Positions 7,014-13,449 of a DNA stretch of 20,346 bases are shown here, piece by piece (within the stretch, counting starts at the first letter, position 1; the number at the start of each line of letters is the position of its first letter). The DNA is from Candidatus Woesearchaeota archaeon (GTDB lineage Archaea; Nanobdellota; Nanobdellia; Woesearchaeales; JACQNA01): contig JACQNA010000082.1 of the NCBI GenBank assembly GCA_016203335.1, positions 1-20,346 of the forward strand. Direction: 5' to 3'. A model generated the notes under the pieces. The model made no database searches. It had not been told where the DNA came from and was given only the letters and a program-made list of their open reading frames with translations. The translations under genes were made by a program, and so were the position numbers.

Positions 7014-7200
7014 CCCCTATTTCCGGCTCTGTAGAAAATCTCGCTGCACTTGGGGGTAGCGCCGGCTCGCTCCATGCTGATGCAATAGGAAGAGCGGCAC
7101 CTCCCCGTAATGGACGCCCCCCTCCGCTATGTTCTCGCAGCCGCTTCACCGCTCGCAAGATGGCGCTACCCCTTATTTTCTACAGTGCCCCCTATTTCCG
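7014..7200. mobile_element. MITE-like or structured-RNA element flanked by 12-bp direct repeats
   Basis: CCCCTATTTCCG occurs at 7014-7025 and 7189-7200 in the same orientation, like a target-site duplication. The 163 bases between them have imperfect inverted ends in two blocks: CTGTAGAAAAT (7029-7039) with ATTTTCTACAG (7175-7185), and GGGGTAGCGCC (7053-7063) with GGCGCTACCCC (7162-7172). The interior can pair further (GAGCGG 7092-7097 with CCGCTC 7149-7154). No ORF of its own is credible. It sits between the divergent cca and nfo promoters. A non-autonomous transposable element or a structured RNA gene are the two readings. Confidence 0.55.
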
Positions 7201-7205
7201 ATATG

Positions 7206-7213
7206 TTAATAAA
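7206..7213 (+). promoter_or_regulatory. Box A of the endonuclease IV gene
   Basis: TTAATAAA centred about 26 nt before ATG 7235, supporting that start and leaderless transcription. Confidence 0.6.
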
Positions 7214-7234
7214 CCAGTTTTCTTTTGTTGCATT

Positions 7235-8002
7235 ATGCGCGTTCTCTTCGGCCCGGGCGGGACAGAGGGGTTGGGATACCCAGACGGCTTCAAGCGATGC
7301 CGGGAGTTAGGGCTTACTGCACTGGAAGTGGAGTTCACCCATAGCGTGCACATGAGCAACCAGACTGCCCGGGATGTTGGGGCGCTGGCAAAGCAGCAGG
7401 GCATCTCGCTGAGCATCCACGCGCCGTACTTCATCAACCTGGCATCTGCGGAAAAGGAAAAGGTGGCCGCATCGAAAAAAAGGATCCTGGACAGCTGCGA
7501 GCGCGGGCACTATCTGGGGGCGGCCTGCGTGGTGTTTCATGCTGCGTACTACGGCAAGCTCGATAAGGCAGAGGTGTATTCCATTGTCAAGCGGGAGATT
7601 CTTGAGATGCAGGAGACGATTGCGCATAACGGCTGGCAGATTGCCCTGGCGCCGGAGAGCACAGGAAAGGCGTCGCAGTTCGGCGACATTGACGAGCTGC
7701 TCCGGCTTTCCAAAGAAACCGGATGCGGGATGTGCGTTGACTTTGCCCATCTCCTGGCGCGCACCGGAACAAGGGACTACGACGAGGTATTCACCAAGCT
7801 CAAGCCGGTGCAGCATGTGCATGCGCATTTCTCCGGGATTGAATATACTGCAAAGGGAGAACGAAGGCATCTGGTGACGCCAATGCAGGAGATCAAGGAA
7901 CTCCTTTCTTTCCTGAAGAAATACCGGAAAGACGCAACCGTCATCTGCGAGAGCCCGGAGCCGATGAATGACAGTGTACGGATGCTGAAGGCGTGGAAAT
8001 AA
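7235..8002 (+). CDS. nfo: Endonuclease IV-like AP endonuclease (TIM barrel)
   Basis: A 255-residue protein of the AP endonuclease 2 / xylose-isomerase-like family, which cuts DNA 5' to abasic sites in base excision repair using zinc. Candidate metal ligands follow the family order: H62 (IHAPY), H102 (FHAAYY), E141 (APESTG), D169 and H172 (VDFAH), H198 (HVHAHFSG) and E239 (ICESPEP). Its length is near the short end of the family. The frame is open far upstream, but ATG 7235 has a TATA box 26 nt before it and the homologous segment begins there (MRVLFGPGG). It is monocistronic or loosely linked: the next gene has its own promoter 37 nt downstream. Confidence 0.88.
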   Translation: MRVLFGPGGTEGLGYPDGFKRCRELGLTALEVEFTHSVHMSNQTARDVGALAKQQGISLSIHAPYFINLASAEKEKVAASKKRILDSCERGHYLGAACVVFHAAYYGKLDKAEVYSIVKREILEMQETIAHNGWQIALAPESTGKASQFGDIDELLRLSKETGCGMCVDFAHLLARTGTRDYDEVFTKLKPVQHVHAHFSGIEYTAKGERRHLVTPMQEIKELLSFLKKYRKDATVICESPEPMNDSVRMLKAWK

Positions 8003-8006
8003 GCAA

Positions 8007-8016
8007 GATTTTTAAA
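8007..8016 (+). promoter_or_regulatory. Box A of the His-rich/CcdA operon
   Basis: ATTTTTAAAG centred 27 nt before ATG 8039. Confidence 0.55.
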
Positions 8017-8038
8017 GCCCTGAAGTCCGGAATCTCTG

Positions 8039-8728
8039 ATGAAAATAAACTGCATTTTCCTCATCTTCCTTTTCCTCCTTCCTGCTATACTGGCCTCTGA
8101 GGATGAAGGCTCTGCTGCAGATGATGTTATCAATCAGCGGCTCTCGCGCGCCCAAGGAATCAGCATAGCGGTTGCTACAGCTGCCATTATTGTACTCTTT
8201 GCAGTGGGGAAGAAGAAACTTACTGCCACCAAGCTCTTTTACGCCGCTGCCATTGCCATCCTTCTTCTTATTGGATATTCCTATTACTATTTTACCCTAA
8301 CTGCATCGGCAGAAGAAGGCATCATGGTCTGCGAATCCGGGCAGTGCTTCTGGGCGGCGCATATCCACTCTCAGCTGAGGGTGGAGATTTGCGGTGAAGA
8401 GGTTGATATGGGGTTGGAAGAAGGAGAGCTTGCAGAAACCCATACACATAAGGAGCGGGGGCAGCTGCATTTCCACGAGCGCTTGCCTGTTGACCCGGAA
8501 ACGAAGCAAGTGACTGATTTTTCTCCGTTGCAACTCAGTGTGTTTTTTGAGGGGATGGGGATGCAGCTTACATCGGAATGTATCGGGGAATGGTGCAATG
8601 GAGACTTATGCACCGGCGTTCCCGGAAGGCTTTCCATGACTGTTAATGAGGTGCCGAGCACGTCCTTTGGAGGCTACACTTGGCAGGACGGGGACGTGAT
8701 TGATATTACTTTTTCCGGAGATGAATAA
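8039..8728 (+). CDS. Histidine-rich membrane-anchored protein, possible metal binder
   Basis: A 229-residue protein with an N-terminal signal-like segment (4-19), a second hydrophobic helix (about 41-56) and a third (about 67-86), followed by a probably external domain of about 140 residues. That domain contains paired histidines H108/H110 (AAHIHS), H135/H137 (ETHTHKER) and H144/H146 (QLHFHE), plus cysteines at 98, 103, 118, 181, 186 and 191. The spacing looks suited to metal binding and resembles an uncharacterised archaeal extracytoplasmic domain containing HxH and HTH-LLH-type repeats. It is the first gene of a tight three-gene unit with a six-cysteine mini-protein and CcdA, suggesting a role in metal or thiol handling at the membrane. 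The function is inferred. Confidence 0.65.
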   Translation: MKINCIFLIFLFLLPAILASEDEGSAADDVINQRLSRAQGISIAVATAAIIVLFAVGKKKLTATKLFYAAAIAILLLIGYSYYYFTLTASAEEGIMVCESGQCFWAAHIHSQLRVEICGEEVDMGLEEGELAETHTHKERGQLHFHERLPVDPETKQVTDFSPLQLSVFFEGMGMQLTSECIGEWCNGDLCTGVPGRLSMTVNEVPSTSFGGYTWQDGDVIDITFSGDE

Positions 8729-8729
8729 G

Positions 8730-8867
8730 ATGAATACCTGTACGGTGTGCAAGAGGCTTATCAAGAAGGGCGTGATCAACGCTGAGGGCAAGAAATTCTG
8801 CTCAGTAGTATGCTCCGCAACCTTTAAGAAAGCGAAGAAAGGCAAGGAAACTTGCAAGTTTTGCTGA
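8730..8867 (+). CDS. Small zinc-binding protein (TRASH-like, 45 aa)
   Basis: A 45-residue protein with three cysteine pairs: C4-x2-C7, C24-x3-C28 and C42-x2-C45. The block TCTVCKRLI...KKFCSVVCSATFKKAKK resembles TRASH/MYM-type treble-clef zinc or metal-sensing fingers; the final C-K-F-C is an extra pair at the extreme C-terminus. The ATG follows the previous stop by one base; an ATG at 8721 would add three residues and overlap the upstream gene. Its TGA overlaps the ATG of ccdA (TGATG), so the two are translationally coupled. It could be a metal chaperone or a thiol partner of CcdA; neither is shown. Confidence 0.75.
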   Translation: MNTCTVCKRLIKKGVINAEGKKFCSVVCSATFKKAKKGKETCKFC

Positions 8868-9568
8868 TGGCGGAGATTAACCTGTTTTTTGTTATCGGAG
8901 CTGCGCTAGTGGATAGCATCAATCCCTGCGCATTCGGGGTATTGATATTCCTTCTGGCATATCTCAGTGAGACCATCAAGAAAGCACGCCAGATGCTGAT
9001 CCGCGGGCTGATCTACATCGCAGCGGTGTTTGTCACGTACCTGGTGGCCGGGCTGATCCTGCTGCCCTTCATCCGGAAGCTCGGCTCGTTTTCCGTCGTT
9101 TCCTACTATGTCCTTGCTGCCATCATCGCCCTTGCCGGGCTGCTGGAGATCAAGGATTTTTTTTGGTATGGAAGGGGCATCTCCCTGGCAATCTTTCCCA
9201 GCGAGACCAAGCGCATCAAGATGTACGTGCGAAGGATCAATGCCAATCCACTTGCCCCTGCATTTCTCGGGGTATTCGTGGCGCTGGTTGAGCTGCCCTG
9301 CACCGGATTTGCCTACCTTGCAGTGCTGGGGCTGGTAAGCCTGTCCGGCATCACGGTCAGCAATCTCACGCTGCTGATCGTCTACAACCTGATATTTGTG
9401 TTGCCTCTGCTGGTCATCCTCTGGTTCGTCTATACGGGAACGTCAACGCGGAAACTCGAGAGGTGGAGGCAGAGCCACAAGAAATGGATGCGGCTGGCGA
9501 TCGGCTTGACCCTGCTCGCCCTTGCCGGAGCGATGCTCTGGTTCGTGGAATACGGGGCGGGCCTCTGA
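8867..9568 (+). CDS. ccdA: CcdA/DsbD-type transmembrane thiol-electron carrier
   Basis: A 233-residue, six-helix membrane protein of the cytochrome c biogenesis CcdA / DsbD family, which moves reducing equivalents from cytosolic thioredoxin to the outside. The two redox cysteines are present: C21 in DSINPCAFG (TM1) and C145 in VELPCTGFAYL (TM4), each after proline as the family requires. The start is ATG 8867, which shares a base with the preceding stop; an upstream TTG is in frame but unneeded. No cytochrome c maturation genes are visible nearby, so its clients here are more likely the cysteine- and histidine-rich products encoded just upstream. Confidence 0.92.
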   Translation: MAEINLFFVIGAALVDSINPCAFGVLIFLLAYLSETIKKARQMLIRGLIYIAAVFVTYLVAGLILLPFIRKLGSFSVVSYYVLAAIIALAGLLEIKDFFWYGRGISLAIFPSETKRIKMYVRRINANPLAPAFLGVFVALVELPCTGFAYLAVLGLVSLSGITVSNLTLLIVYNLIFVLPLLVILWFVYTGTSTRKLERWRQSHKKWMRLAIGLTLLALAGAMLWFVEYGAGL

Positions 9569-9590
9569 GCGTAACGGAGACATTCGCTCT

Positions 9591-9839
9591 TCAGTATGAT
9601 TCCACCTGAATCCCCGATATCCTTTTGAAATGCCTGCTGTTCTTTCGTATCTTCTTGTAGTTCTGCATCATCTTATTTCCTGCTTCTTTGCCGAGTATTC
9701 CGAAGAACTCCATCAGGCTTTTCTTTCCCCTTCCCGCCAACACCCTTCGTATCTCTTCTGAAAAGCTCTCATTCTCGCGCTTGTTCTTGCGCAGCAGATC
9801 GTACACATCTTCCATGATTGTCGGGGTTTTCGTTACCAT
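9591..9839 (-). CDS. VapB-like antitoxin (DUF217 type), no adjacent toxin
   Basis: An 82-residue protein starting MVTKTPTIMEDVYDLLRKNK, then ESFSEEIRRVL and SLMEFFGI, the standard layout of archaeal DUF217 / VapB antitoxins: a ribbon-helix-helix N-terminus that binds operator DNA and a tail that blocks a VapC ribonuclease. The C-terminus (GNKMMQNYKKIRKNSRHFK) is unusually basic. No VapC follows on this strand, because the convergent ccdA ends 22 nt away. The frame extends upstream, but Met at 9839 fits the TATA-containing palindrome 27 nt upstream. It may be an orphan regulator, may partner a distant VapC, or may be a relic. Confidence 0.75.
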   Translation of the reverse strand: MVTKTPTIMEDVYDLLRKNKRENESFSEEIRRVLAGRGKKSLMEFFGILGKEAGNKMMQNYKKIRKNSRHFKRISGIQVESY

Positions 9840-9841
9840 AC

Positions 9842-9870
9842 ACATACGTGTATGTTTACATGTATACAAA
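9842..9870 (-). promoter_or_regulatory. Operator palindromes overlapping the antitoxin TATA box
   Basis: Two adjacent palindromes precede the antitoxin: ACATACGTGTATGT (42-55, counted from 9800) and TGTTTACATGTATACA (53-68; one mismatched pair). The second overlaps the minus-strand TATA (TTTGTATA, 9863-9870), 27 nt before the ATG. The arrangement fits autorepression by a ribbon-helix-helix antitoxin; binding is inferred. Confidence 0.55.
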
Positions 9871-9894
9871 CCATCCCGATTGCCGCCCCAAACC

Positions 9895-9902
9895 TTTTTA
9901 TA
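9895..9902 (+). promoter_or_regulatory. Box A of the PIN-rpo7-S27ae operon
   Basis: TTTTTATA centred 26 nt before ATG 9925. It is the only clear promoter for the six-gene unit ending at 12233 and lies 25 nt from the antitoxin operator. Confidence 0.6.
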
Positions 9903-9924
9903 CGCCGCAGCACCATCATCCCTT

Positions 9925-10290
9925 ATGCAGCGCATTATCCTCGATACCAACTTCCTGCTCATCCCCGGGCAGTTCCATGTTGACATCTTCTCCGAGCTGG
10001 GCAGGCTGTTCGGCAGCTATCAGGCAGCTGTCCTGCAGGGCAGCATTGCAGAGCTGCAGCAGGTGATGCAGGCAGGCAGCGGGAGGGACAAGCGGGCAGC
10101 TTCCCTGGCATTGCAGCTCATAAAAACCAAAGCTTTAAAAATACTGAAAGCTCCCCACCTCCCTGTTGACGAGCTCTTGCGCAGGAAATCAGGGGAGGGG
10201 TTCTTGATTGCAACGCAGGACAGGGCATTGCAGCGGCAGCTGCCGCGGTGCATTATCCTCCGCAACAAGAAAATGCTTCAGGTGATGTAA
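9925..10290 (+). CDS. PIN-domain nuclease, Fcf1-like
   Basis: A 121-residue PIN nuclease. Acidic residues sit at the usual places: D7 (ILDTNFL), E43 (SIAELQQV), D82 (PVDELL) and D99 (IATQDRALQ). The pattern VD-x-LL...ATQD-x-x-L-x-x-L...VILR-x-KK matches the archaeal Fcf1/Utp23-type family rather than VapC. In many archaea such a gene lies upstream of rpo7-spt4-S24e-S27ae, as here, and a role in rRNA processing is suspected from its eukaryotic relatives. TAA is immediately followed by ATG of rpo7, so translation is coupled. The start is supported by a TATA box 26 nt upstream. Confidence 0.85.
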   Translation: MQRIILDTNFLLIPGQFHVDIFSELGRLFGSYQAAVLQGSIAELQQVMQAGSGRDKRAASLALQLIKTKALKILKAPHLPVDELLRRKSGEGFLIATQDRALQRQLPRCIILRNKKMLQVM

Positions 10291-10905
10291 ATGTTTTACA
10301 AAGTCCAGGTACAGGATCACATTCGGGTGCCGCCGCACCTCTTTTCCCTGCAGACCAAGGATGCGGTCACGCAGATGGCGCGGGAGAAGTTTGACGGCTA
10401 TATCTCCAAAGACATGGGCATCGTGATAGATGTTTCTGATATTACTGACATCAAGGATGGGGTGATCATCCCGGGGGACGGGGCTGCGTACTACCATGCG
10501 GAGTTTGCGCTGCTCACCTTCAAGCCGGAGATGCATGAGGTGGTATTCGGCAAGATCAAGGACATCGCTGACTTTGGCGCCTTCATCAATATCGGGCCTG
10601 CAGAAGGCATGATCCATGTGAGCCAGACCATGGATGATTTTGTCTCCTTCAGCAAGGACAAAGTGCTGGTCGGCAAAGAAAGCAAGCGCTCGCTGAAGGT
10701 AAATGACCTCTGCCTGGCAAAGATCATCGCGGTCTCGTTCAAAGACCTGACTAACCCGAAGCTCGGCCTGACCATGCGCCAGGAATGCCTGGGAAAGCTC
10801 GAATGGCTTGAGGAGAAGGCTGCTCCGGAAGAGAAAGAGCAGAAGGGGCAGCAGAAGGGACAGAAAGGGAAAGAGCACAAGAAAGAGCAGGAGAAGCACA
10901 AATGA
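10291..10905 (+). CDS. rpo7: RNA polymerase subunit Rpo7 (RpoE')
   Basis: A 204-residue homologue of eukaryotic Rpb7. It has an N-terminal tip domain (residues 1-80, FYKVQVQDHIRVPPHLF...) and an S1 RNA-binding domain (about 82-165, FGKIKDIADFGAFINIGPAEGMIHVSQ). With Rpo4 it forms the polymerase stalk, which binds emerging RNA and TFE. The tail (about 172-204) is a lysine/glutamate/glutamine low-complexity extension beyond the usual end, seen in some lineages. It is adjacent to PIN upstream and overlaps spt4 by four bases, the conserved archaeal arrangement. Confidence 0.96.
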   Translation: MFYKVQVQDHIRVPPHLFSLQTKDAVTQMAREKFDGYISKDMGIVIDVSDITDIKDGVIIPGDGAAYYHAEFALLTFKPEMHEVVFGKIKDIADFGAFINIGPAEGMIHVSQTMDDFVSFSKDKVLVGKESKRSLKVNDLCLAKIIAVSFKDLTNPKLGLTMRQECLGKLEWLEEKAAPEEKEQKGQQKGQKGKEHKKEQEKHK

Positions 10906-11087
10906 AAAAGAAAGCATGCAGGGAATGCAAGCTGTTTGTGGATGGCAGCCATTGCCCGATCTGCAACGGGACTGACTTTTCCACCAACTGGCAGGGCAGG
11001 GTGATGATCCTAAACCAGGAGAAGTCGCTCATTGCGCAAAAAATCGGCATGAAGAGGGGCGGCGAGTACGCCATCAAGCTCAGATGA
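10902..11087 (+). CDS. spt4: Transcription elongation factor Spt4 (RpoE'')
   Basis: A 61-residue zinc-binding factor with C6-x2-C9 and C18-x2-C21 (ACRECKLFVDGSHCPICNG), followed by a small sheet (DFSTNWQGRVMILN, YAIKLR). Spt4 pairs with Spt5/NusG to close the RNA polymerase clamp and raise processivity. The length and fold landmarks are standard for archaea. Its start and end overlap rpo7 and S24e by four bases each (ATGA). Confidence 0.95.
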   Translation: MKKKACRECKLFVDGSHCPICNGTDFSTNWQGRVMILNQEKSLIAQKIGMKRGGEYAIKLR

Positions 11088-11383
11088 ACATTGCTGACAT
11101 TACTGTACAGGAAATGCCTCTGCTGAAGCGGAAAGAGGTGCGCGGCACGCTGCAGTTCAGCGGAGCAACTCCTGCGCGGGCAGCGCTCACTGCAGAACTT
11201 GCTTCCCGCTACCATGCTGCGGAAAATACCATAATCGTGAAGCAAATCCATGCGACCTTCGGATTTCAACAGGCAGGATTCACCGCATATGTTTATGATT
11301 CCCCGGAATCCAAGCAGCTGATTGAGCCCAAGCCGGGTGAGAAGAAGGGGAAGAAGGCAAAGGCGCTGGAGAAGAAGGAATGA
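11084..11383 (+). CDS. rps24e: Small-subunit ribosomal protein eS24
   Basis: A 99-residue S24e, a 30S protein shared only by archaea and eukaryotes. Family landmarks are LLKRKEVRGTLQFSGATPAR, the basic strand NTIIVKQIHATFGFQQAGFTAYVYDS and a lysine-rich tail (GEKKGKKAKALEKKE). The start overlaps spt4 by four bases, and the stop overlaps the first ATG of an unrecognised ORF. In other archaea S27ae normally follows directly; here it is separated by 664 bases. Confidence 0.93.
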   Translation: MNIADITVQEMPLLKRKEVRGTLQFSGATPARAALTAELASRYHAAENTIIVKQIHATFGFQQAGFTAYVYDSPESKQLIEPKPGEKKGKKAKALEKKE

Positions 11384-12009
11384 GCCTTATGGCAGAGAAG
11401 AAAGCAGAAAAGAAGAAAGCGCCCTCCGATATAGATTCACTCGTCGAAAGACTTAGATCGTACATTGGTGTCAAAACCCATGAAAATCTTTCAACGGAAT
11501 TGGACACCTATCAACGGCTGCTGAGTCACTACAATGGAGAGATCAAAGTTCTTCCGGAACCAGCCTCCGCCGGAATAGACGCCATTCAAAGCTTAGAGGC
11601 TACAAAATCTGGTATTCTCGCTGTTTTGCGCGTGTTAGAGGATCGCTTAGTGACGGGGGGCTCCAAAGTTAAGAAGCTCAATGCTACATATGCGGCTGTG
11701 CGTTCGCTTTACGACCGCGCAGTACGGGAAGCCAAGGAGCTCTCAGACCATGTGTTTGATAAGGCTGTTACTGCCGAAAAGAAAGGCGAAACTCAGGAAG
11801 CAAAGCGGCTTTACAGTCATGCAATAATCCTCAATCCCGAAATAGGAGGGGGACTTTTACTATTCCAACTTGGGGAAGAGGCTGTGAAGAACCCATACGC
11901 ATCCTTACCTATACTTAGGGAAATTGTGAGTACGCTTGTTTACAGCAGTCAAACACCTTCGGAAAGGTATATTGCGGAGAAAGTGGAATTGGGAATGCTG
12001 CCCAGGTAG
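11380..12009 (+). CDS. Unrecognised ORF inserted between S24e and S27ae
   Basis: A 209-residue protein, not recognised. Residues 4-17 (MAEKKAEKKKAPSDI) closely match the N-terminus of S27ae downstream (MADKKAPAKKKAPSGI), also at DNA level. The remainder is helical and soluble, with a TPR-like stretch (KKGETQEAKRLYSHAIILNPE). Codons (TTA, CTT, TCA, AGA, ATA) are more AT-rich than in the flanking genes. After the TAG the same frame continues KSVAAKEEKKE to TAA 12045, like the tail of S24e. This suggests foreign sequence inserted at the S24e/S27ae junction with duplicated edges. The first ATG overlaps the S24e stop; ATG 11389 corresponds to the S27ae start. Confidence 0.6.
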   Translation: MSLMAEKKAEKKKAPSDIDSLVERLRSYIGVKTHENLSTELDTYQRLLSHYNGEIKVLPEPASAGIDAIQSLEATKSGILAVLRVLEDRLVTGGSKVKKLNATYAAVRSLYDRAVREAKELSDHVFDKAVTAEKKGETQEAKRLYSHAIILNPEIGGGLLLFQLGEEAVKNPYASLPILREIVSTLVYSSQTPSERYIAEKVELGMLPR

Positions 12010-12036
12010 AAATCAGTTGCAGCCAAGGAAGAGAAA

Positions 12037-12042
12037 AAGGAG
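12037..12042 (+). promoter_or_regulatory. Shine-Dalgarno of S27ae
   Basis: AAGGAG ends five bases before ATG 12048, inside a KSVAAKEEKKE-coding remnant. Confidence 0.5.
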
Positions 12043-12047
12043 TAAGC

Positions 12048-12233
12048 ATGGCAGACAAAAAAGCACCAGCGAAGAAAAAGGCGCCTTCCGGCATCTGGAA
12101 GCGGTATGCAAAACAAGGCGATGCTGTTGCCAGGCCCAAGAGCTGCCCCAAATGCGGGCCCGGCGTCTTCATGGGTGTGCATAAGAGCAGAATCAGCTGC
12201 GGGAGATGCAAGTATACAGAGTTTACGAAATAA
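12048..12233 (+). CDS. rps27ae: Small-subunit ribosomal protein eS31 (S27ae)
   Basis: A 61-residue zinc-ribbon ribosomal protein, homologous to the ribosomal half of the eukaryotic ubiquitin-S27a fusion. Zinc ligands are C33-x2-C36 and C51-x2-C54 (SCPKCGPGVFMG, ISCGRCKYTEF). The first 13 residues are a lysine/alanine-rich tail (MADKKAPAKKKAP). A Shine-Dalgarno-like AAGGAG precedes it. It is the last gene of the operon, and its stop abuts the convergent coiled-coil gene with no gap. Confidence 0.95.
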   Translation: MADKKAPAKKKAPSGIWKRYAKQGDAVARPKSCPKCGPGVFMGVHKSRISCGRCKYTEFTK

Positions 12234-13061
12234 TTATTTCCCCTGAAACACCAATAAATCCTCAGTCGTGATCTTCTTCTTTTTCCTGATCTTCTCTTCT
12301 AACACTTTTTCCTTTGCCTGGAGCTGCGCCTCTGCCTCTCTCTTCCGCGCTTCCTCTGCCGCTGCCCGCGCCCTTGCCTGCCCTTCCTTCTGCAATGCGA
12401 GCGCCTGCGCCTGGCCCTGCACCTCAAGAACAGCCTCCCTTTTCTGCTTTTTCAGGGAATCGTAGGCTGCAAAATCCTGCCCCTGCTTTTCCCGCAATGC
12501 ATCCAGCTCCTTGCGCCTGGCGAGCATCTCCCTATGGTGCTGGTGGGAGGCAGCTGCCCGCTGCTGGACATCCCTCCATACCTCCCGCTCTTTTGCCTGC
12601 AGCTCCCGCAATTCTGCAGCACGCTGGGCAACCGCGGCAGAGGCGCTGCCGAGCTGCTCTGCCTCTGTGCACTGCTTCTTGAGCCGCTTCAGGGCATCCA
12701 TCATCTGCTTCTCTTTTTCAAAAGAAATAACCTGGGTCTCGATCTTCTGCTCAATCGCCTTCATCTTTCTCCTGATGGATTCCGGAGGCTCTTTCATGCC
12801 GAGCTTCTCCATCATCTGCTTCTTCCCGTCGCGGGCAGCCTGCAGCTCTGCGCCCTTCGCAGCTATCGCAGCCTGCAACCTTTTCTGCTCCTGCTTGATG
12901 AGCGCAACCTCTTTGGTCAGCGCATCACGCTTCTCCCTGAGCGCTTTCACCGCCTCAACAATTGCATTGCGCTGCTCCTTGTCCTGCTGCAGCTGCTGCC
13001 AGAGCTCCTGCTTTCTCTGCCCGATGGCGTGCAGTTCGCGCTTCTTCTCCTGTAATCCCAT
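12234..13061 (-). CDS. COG1340-like archaeal coiled-coil protein
   Basis: From Met at 13061 this is 275 residues, almost entirely heptad-rich coiled coil, with a central segment IRRKMKAIEQKIETQVISFEKEK-type (about residues 97-120) characteristic of the uncharacterised archaeal COG1340 family (I-x-x-LE-x-x-x-x-T...EK-x-L...I-x-L). No enzyme motif is present. A start at 13094 would add 11 hydrophobic, cysteine-containing residues (MFFLCSFFCLS) that do not fit a cytosolic coiled coil, so I prefer 13061. It follows L12 by about 44 nt without a clear promoter, so it is probably co-transcribed with the ribosomal operon. A link to ribosome or RNA-related functions is only inferred from position. Confidence 0.75.
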   Translation of the reverse strand: MGLQEKKRELHAIGQRKQELWQQLQQDKEQRNAIVEAVKALREKRDALTKEVALIKQEQKRLQAAIAAKGAELQAARDGKKQMMEKLGMKEPPESIRRKMKAIEQKIETQVISFEKEKQMMDALKRLKKQCTEAEQLGSASAAVAQRAAELRELQAKEREVWRDVQQRAAASHQHHREMLARRKELDALREKQGQDFAAYDSLKKQKREAVLEVQGQAQALALQKEGQARARAAAEEARKREAEAQLQAKEKVLEEKIRKKKKITTEDLLVFQGK

Positions 13062-13105
13062 GGATAGGCAAAAGAAAGAGCACAGAAAAAACAAAAAACA
13101 AAAGT

Positions 13106-13414
13106 TTAGCCAAACAAGGCGCCGAGCCCTGCTGCCGCTGCCTGCTCTTCCTTTTTCTCCGCTTCAGCACTCTTCTCTTCTTTCTTCTCCTTCTTAGCCT
13201 CTGCTGCAGGCGCTGCTGCTACCGGGGCTGCAACCGGCATCGCTGCCTTCTGGATGGCATCGCTGATGTCCACGCCATCAAGGGCTGCAACCAATGCCTT
13301 TACTCTGGCTGGCTCCACCTTGACGCCTGCTGCCTCAAGGATCCGAGTAACAGAAGCCTCCTCAATCTTTTTCCCTGCCTTGTGCAGGAGCAATGCTGCA
13401 TAGATGTACTCCAT
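13106..13414 (-). CDS. rpl12: Large-subunit ribosomal stalk protein P1 (L12)
   Basis: A 102-residue archaeal P1/L12. It has a helical dimerisation domain (1-58, MEYIYAALLLHKAGKKIEE), an alanine-rich hinge (60-73), a charged segment and the conserved C-terminal GLGALFG that contacts translational GTPases. Several dimers bind one L10 on the ribosomal stalk. A strong Shine-Dalgarno (GGAGGT, 13422-13427) sits seven bases before the ATG. A TATA-like box overlaps the L10 stop, which could boost L12 above L10 as its higher copy number needs. Confidence 0.95.
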   Translation of the reverse strand: MEYIYAALLLHKAGKKIEEASVTRILEAAGVKVEPARVKALVAALDGVDISDAIQKAAMPVAAPVAAAPAAEAKKEKKEEKSAEAEKKEEQAAAAGLGALFG

Positions 13415-13421
13415 GTTTCTT

Positions 13422-13427
13422 ACCTCC
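13422..13427 (-). promoter_or_regulatory. Shine-Dalgarno of L12
   Basis: GGAGGT on the minus strand, seven bases before the ATG at 13414. It is one of the strongest ribosome-binding sites in the window, where most promoter-proximal genes appear leaderless. Confidence 0.7.
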
Positions 13428-13449
13428 TTGGATTGGTATTCGTGCCCCC

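Noticed and set aside
6979..7158. 60-residue N-terminal extension of the CCA enzyme
   Set aside because: It covers the enzyme's own TATA box and part of the inverted-repeat element and has no family similarity.
9925..10290. PIN gene as the toxin partner of the VapB-like antitoxin
   Set aside because: It is on the opposite strand with its own promoter, heads the rpo7 operon and has Fcf1-like rather than VapC-like C-terminal features.
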